The translations under genes were made by a program, and so were the position numbers. Below the pieces are notes generated by a model. That model worked only from the letters and a program-made list of their open reading frames with translations, ran no database searches and was not told where the DNA came from. This document shows, one piece after another, positions 61,123 through 64,000 of a stretch of 64,000 nt of DNA (positions are counted from its first letter, which is position 1; the number at the start of each line of letters is the position of its first letter). The DNA is from Nocardioides sp. LHD-245 (GTDB lineage Bacteria; Actinomycetota; Actinomycetes; Propionibacteriales; Nocardioidaceae): positions 124,001 to 188,000 of the forward strand of contig NZ_JAVFWN010000010.1 of NCBI RefSeq assembly GCF_030929495.1. The letters run 5' to 3'.

Positions 61123-62285
61123 CGGGGAGCCGCCCACTCGTCGTACACCTCGACGTCGGCGCCGAGGCGCGGTGCGCCGCGGTCCAGCCGCGGTGCCAGC
61201 CCCTCGACGCGGACCGGGAAGACCACGGTGGGGCTCGGCCCGGCCACGGGTACGTCGACGGTGCCCACCAGCCCGGTGGCCGCGACGTGCGGGTCGGCGA
61301 GGATCTCGCCGAAGTCGTTGACCGGTCCGCACGGCACGCCGCGGGCGCGCAGCTCGGCCAGCCAGTGCGCGCGCTTCTCCCCGGCGAACCGGGCCTGCAG
61401 CAGCGCCTCGAGCTCGCCCTGGTGGCGCACCCGGTCGACCTGCGTGCGGAACCGCGCGTCGTCGACCAGCTCCGGCAACCCGACCACCTCGGCGACCGCG
61501 ACCCAGAGCCGGTCGTTGCCGGCCGCCACGGTGAACGGCGCATCGGCGGCGGCGAAGCCCTGGTAGGGGGCGTTACGGGGGTGGGCGGTGCCGAGCCGGC
61601 TCGGCCCGACCCCGGAGCCCCAGTACTCGCTGGTCTGCAGCGCCGAGACGCCGAGCAGGCAGTCGAGCATCGGGCAGTCGACGCGCACCGCCGTCCCGCT
61701 TCCCCGGACCTGCGGCAGCAGCGCGGCGATCGTGTACGCCGCGTACAGTCCCGCGGTGAAGTCGCCGACGGGGACGCCCGCCTTCACCGGCCCCCGGTCC
61801 GGCTCGCCGGTCACGCTCATCAGCCCCGACATCCCCTGGATGACGACGTCGTAGGCACCATCGCTGACGTACGGGCTCGTCAGCCCGTAGCCCGAGATGG
61901 AGCAGTAGACCAGGCCGCGATGCCCCTCCCGGACGGACGCGTAGCCGAGGCCGAGACGGTCGAGCACCCCCGGGCGGTAGTTCTCGACGACCACGTCCGC
62001 CGCGGCGACCAGCTCCCGGACCCGAGCGAGGTCACCGGCGTCCTTGAGGTCGGCGACGACGGACCGCTTGTTGCGGTTGACCGACGCGAAGTTGTGGCTG
62101 AACCGCTCGCCGCCGCCCCTCCCGTCATCTTCCGTGGCGAACGGCGGCCAGGCGCGCATCTGGTCGCCGCTCGGCGGCTCGACCTTGACGACGTCCGCGC
62201 CGAGGTCCGCCAGCAGCATGCCCGCGAACGGCCCGGCGGCGACGTGGGCGAGCTCGACGACCCGCACTCCCTCCAGGGGTCGCAC
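61119..62285 (-). CDS. CaiB/BaiF family (class III) CoA-transferase
   Basis: CoA-transferase of 388 residues. LEGVRVVELAHVAAGPFAG, MLLADLGADVVKVEPPSGD and NRNKRSVVADL are family signatures; the likely catalytic Asp is in VGDFTAGLYAAY. GTG 62285 is two bases after the stop of the monooxygenase gene. It would activate the carboxylic acid of this pathway as a CoA thioester. Homologous in class, not close, to the one at 46879. Confidence 0.92.
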   Translation of the reverse strand: MRPLEGVRVVELAHVAAGPFAGMLLADLGADVVKVEPPSGDQMRAWPPFATEDDGRGGGERFSHNFASVNRNKRSVVADLKDAGDLARVRELVAAADVVVENYRPGVLDRLGLGYASVREGHRGLVYCSISGYGLTSPYVSDGAYDVVIQGMSGLMSVTGEPDRGPVKAGVPVGDFTAGLYAAYTIAALLPQVRGSGTAVRVDCPMLDCLLGVSALQTSEYWGSGVGPSRLGTAHPRNAPYQGFAAADAPFTVAAGNDRLWVAVAEVVGLPELVDDARFRTQVDRVRHQGELEALLQARFAGEKRAHWLAELRARGVPCGPVNDFGEILADPHVAATGLVGTVDVPVAGPSPTVVFPVRVEGLAPRLDRGAPRLGADVEVYDEWAAPR

Positions 62286-62287
62286 GA

Positions 62288-63436
62288 TCAACCGACGGCC
62301 GCGGCGGTACGGCGGGTCGCGGCGCGGTGGGCCAGCTCCTGGCGGACCAGCGGCAGCAGGTCGCGGCCGTAGTCGATCGCGTCCTGGAGCGGGTCGTAGC
62401 CGCGGATGAGCACGGTGTCGACGCCGAGCTCGACGTAGTCGAGGATGGCCGCGGCGACCGTCTCGGGCGAGCCGACCAGGGCGGTGGAGTTGCCACCGCC
62501 CCCGACCGCCTTCGTGGTGGGGGTCCACAGGCAGCGATCGTGCAGCTCGCCCTTCTCGGCCACTGCCAGCAGCCGCTGCGAGCCGGTGTTCTCCGGGGCG
62601 CGCTCCTGGGGGTGCATCTGGCCTACCTTCTGCTTGAACCGCGCGCCGACCGCGCCGTTGATCGTGTCGAGGATGCCGTGCGCCCGCTCCCACGCGGCCT
62701 CGTCACTCGCCCCGAGGATCGGCCGGAAGGACACCGAGATCCGCGGCCGCCGGGTCCGTCCCGCTTCGGCGGCGCGTGCGGCGACGGCGGCGATCTGCTC
62801 GCCGGTCCCCTTCAGCGGCTCGCCCCAGAGCATGTAGGTGTCCGCGTGCTTCGCCCCGACGACGTACGCCGCGGGCGAGCTGCCGCCGAAGAAGAGCTCC
62901 AGGTGCCGGTCCTGGTAGGGGAAGACCTGCGGCGTGGCGCCCTCGAAGCGGTAGTAGCGGCCCTCGAAGTCCCGCGGGCCCTTCGTGTCCCAGGTGGCGC
63001 GCAGGATCTGGAGGTACTCGTCGGTGCGGTCGTAGCGCTCGTCGTGCGGCACGTAGTCGCCCTCGCGGCGCTGCTCGGCGTTGGTGCTGCCGGTGACGAT
63101 ATTGAGCGCCACCCTACCCGAGCTGAACTGGTCGAGCGTCGTGAACGTGCGCGCCGCGAGCGTCGGGTGGACGACGCCGGGCCGGTGGGCGACGAGGAGG
63201 CCGAGGCGCTCGGTGTGCGCAGCGGCGTACGCCGCGACCTGGGCGCCCTCGGCCCAGCCGGAGCCGTAGCCGATGAGGACCCGGTCGAACCCGCCCTCCT
63301 CGTGGGCGCGGGCGAAGCGGGCGGTGTAGTCGGGGTCGACGACCGCGGCGTTGCCGGGCCGGATCTCGGAGGCGTCGGCGGTGCCGATCATGCCGAGGAT
63401 CTCGACGTCGTCGTAGGGGGATGCGGGGATGCTCAT
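62288..63436 (-). CDS. SsuD-like LLM flavin-dependent monooxygenase
   Basis: FMNH2-dependent monooxygenase of 382 residues in the alkanesulfonate/SsuD-type branch. Characteristic pieces are EEGGFDRVLIGYGSGWAEG, AHTERLGLLVAHRPGVVHPT, GRVALNIVTGSTNAEQRREGD and HADTYMLWGEPLK. SsuD enzymes cleave C-S bonds of sulfonates; related groups oxidise sulfones and thioethers. The operon's reductases can supply reduced flavin. Overlaps the ABC ATPase gene by four bases. Confidence 0.9.
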   Translation of the reverse strand: MSIPASPYDDVEILGMIGTADASEIRPGNAAVVDPDYTARFARAHEEGGFDRVLIGYGSGWAEGAQVAAYAAAHTERLGLLVAHRPGVVHPTLAARTFTTLDQFSSGRVALNIVTGSTNAEQRREGDYVPHDERYDRTDEYLQILRATWDTKGPRDFEGRYYRFEGATPQVFPYQDRHLELFFGGSSPAAYVVGAKHADTYMLWGEPLKGTGEQIAAVAARAAEAGRTRRPRISVSFRPILGASDEAAWERAHGILDTINGAVGARFKQKVGQMHPQERAPENTGSQRLLAVAEKGELHDRCLWTPTTKAVGGGGNSTALVGSPETVAAAILDYVELGVDTVLIRGYDPLQDAIDYGRDLLPLVRQELAHRAATRRTAAAVG

Positions 63437-64000
63437 GCTGACTCCTTCTGGGGGCTGGGTTGGTCGAGCCGCTCGCGCCAGGCGGCCGCGTCGTGGCAGG
63501 CGGCGCGCCGTTGTGGGGCGTGCGGGAGGGTGGGGGACGCCGGCTGGTCCGCACAGGCGTCGTGCGCGAACGGGCAGCGGTGGGCGAACACGCAGCCGAG
63601 GTCGGCGGGCCAGGCGGGGGTGTCGCCGGTCGGCCGCAGCCGGGCCGGGTCGAGCCGCTCCTCGTCGCCGATGCTGGGCGCGGAGGCGGTCAGGAGCGCG
63701 GTGTACGGGTGCGCCGGATCCCCCAGCACCTCCCGGATCGGGCCCTGCTCGACGATCCGGCCGCGGTAGAAGACCGCGACCCGGTCGGCGATCCCGGCCA
63801 GCGAGCTGAGGTCGTGGGCGATGATCACGACGGCCAGGTCGAGCTCGGCCCGGAGCTGGTCGAGCAGGTTGAGCACCAGGTTGCGGTTCGACACGTCGAG
63901 TGCGGAGACCGGCTCGTCGCAGAACAGCAGCCGCGGCCGGGTGGCGACGGCGCGGGCGAGGGAGACCCGCTGGCGCTGGCCGCCGGACAGGTGACGCGGC
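63433..64000 (-). CDS. Oligopeptide/nickel-type ABC transporter ATPase (5' end outside window)
   Basis: C-terminal half of an Opp/Dpp-type ATPase. The signature HLSGGQRQRVSLARAV lies at the right edge, Walker B LLFCDEPVSALD follows, then VVIIAHDLSSLAGIADR with the switch His, and the C-terminal cysteine cluster CVFAHRCPFAHDACADQP. Walker A lies beyond the edge. The gene probably ends an importer operon for the substrate of the downstream enzymes. Confidence 0.9.
   Translation of the reverse strand, partial: PRHLSGGQRQRVSLARAVATRPRLLFCDEPVSALDVSNRNLVLNLLDQLRAELDLAVVIIAHDLSSLAGIADRVAVFYRGRIVEQGPIREVLGDPAHPYTALLTASAPSIGDEERLDPARLRPTGDTPAWPADLGCVFAHRCPFAHDACADQPASPTLPHAPQRRAACHDAAAWRERLDQPSPQKESA

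Overview
The window is 64 kb of very GC-rich DNA with actinobacterial hallmarks: an acyl-CoA carboxylase with a separate epsilon subunit, an MmpL-type RND transporter, several luciferase-like (LLM, F420/FMN) oxidoreductases, many GTG starts, and several genes whose start codon lies 6-7 nt behind a TAnnnT-like -10 with no Shine-Dalgarno sequence (leaderless style). The likely source is the chromosome of a soil actinobacterium of the Nocardioides type; this is inferred from gene content and style, not from a marker gene. No rRNA, tRNA, CRISPR array, insertion sequence or phage gene was seen, and no gene-free stretch exceeds 300 bases.

Layout. 1-4.7 kb: an MMPL transporter (running off the left edge) divergent from a FAD-binding dehydrogenase, with a KstR-like box between them. 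4.8-6.3 kb: a small coiled-coil membrane protein and a zinc-type dehydrogenase. 6.5-18.9 kb, all minus strand: a large LuxR/MalT-type regulator, a 1304-residue secreted DUF11 protein ending in a class F-like sortase domain, a CPA1 Na+/H+ antiporter, a small alarmone synthetase, a secreted subtilisin, an SRPBCC protein and a TetR regulator. The secreted sortase and subtilisin genes share a structured 5' leader that shows apparent covariation. 19.0-22.7 kb: acyl-CoA carboxylase beta-epsilon-alpha, behind a TetR operator. 22.7-24.7 kb: a convergent array of 32-bp repeats, an MFS transporter and an HxlR regulator.

24.7-34.8 kb is a catabolic locus: SDR, thiolase, MaoC hydratase, TetR, VOC protein, a Liv-type ABC importer and a PaaK-like CoA ligase. 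Three promoter regions carry the same 16-bp operator, so these genes probably form one regulon for uptake and CoA-dependent breakdown of an organic (perhaps aromatic) acid. 34.9-39.7 kb holds a gamma-carbonic-anhydrase-like protein, a hipBA locus with four operators at exact 27-bp spacing but a frameshifted hipA, and an OsmC-amidohydrolase operon convergent with a GntR regulator.

39.8-56.4 kb is a second catabolic locus. It has an acyl-CoA dehydrogenase, an oligopeptide-type ABC importer, a CoA-transferase, an F420-type oxidoreductase, an active and a catalytically degenerate SDR side by side, a thiolase-like protein with a DUF35 zinc-ribbon partner, an enoyl-CoA hydratase, an aldehyde dehydrogenase, a benzyl-alcohol-type dehydrogenase and a TetR regulator. 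Four related palindromes precede its transcription units. The gene set resembles the bbs (benzylsuccinate beta-oxidation) module of anaerobic toluene degraders, but with no benzylsuccinate synthase in view.

56.6-64 kb: a TetR-LLM pair, then a tightly overlapped minus-strand operon of at least eight genes (ABC ATPase cut by the right edge, SsuD-like monooxygenase, CoA-transferase, short enoyl-CoA hydratase, cysteine-dioxygenase-like cupin, hydrolase, FMN reductase, flavin reductase) that looks like an uncharacterised pathway for an organosulfur or similar compound.
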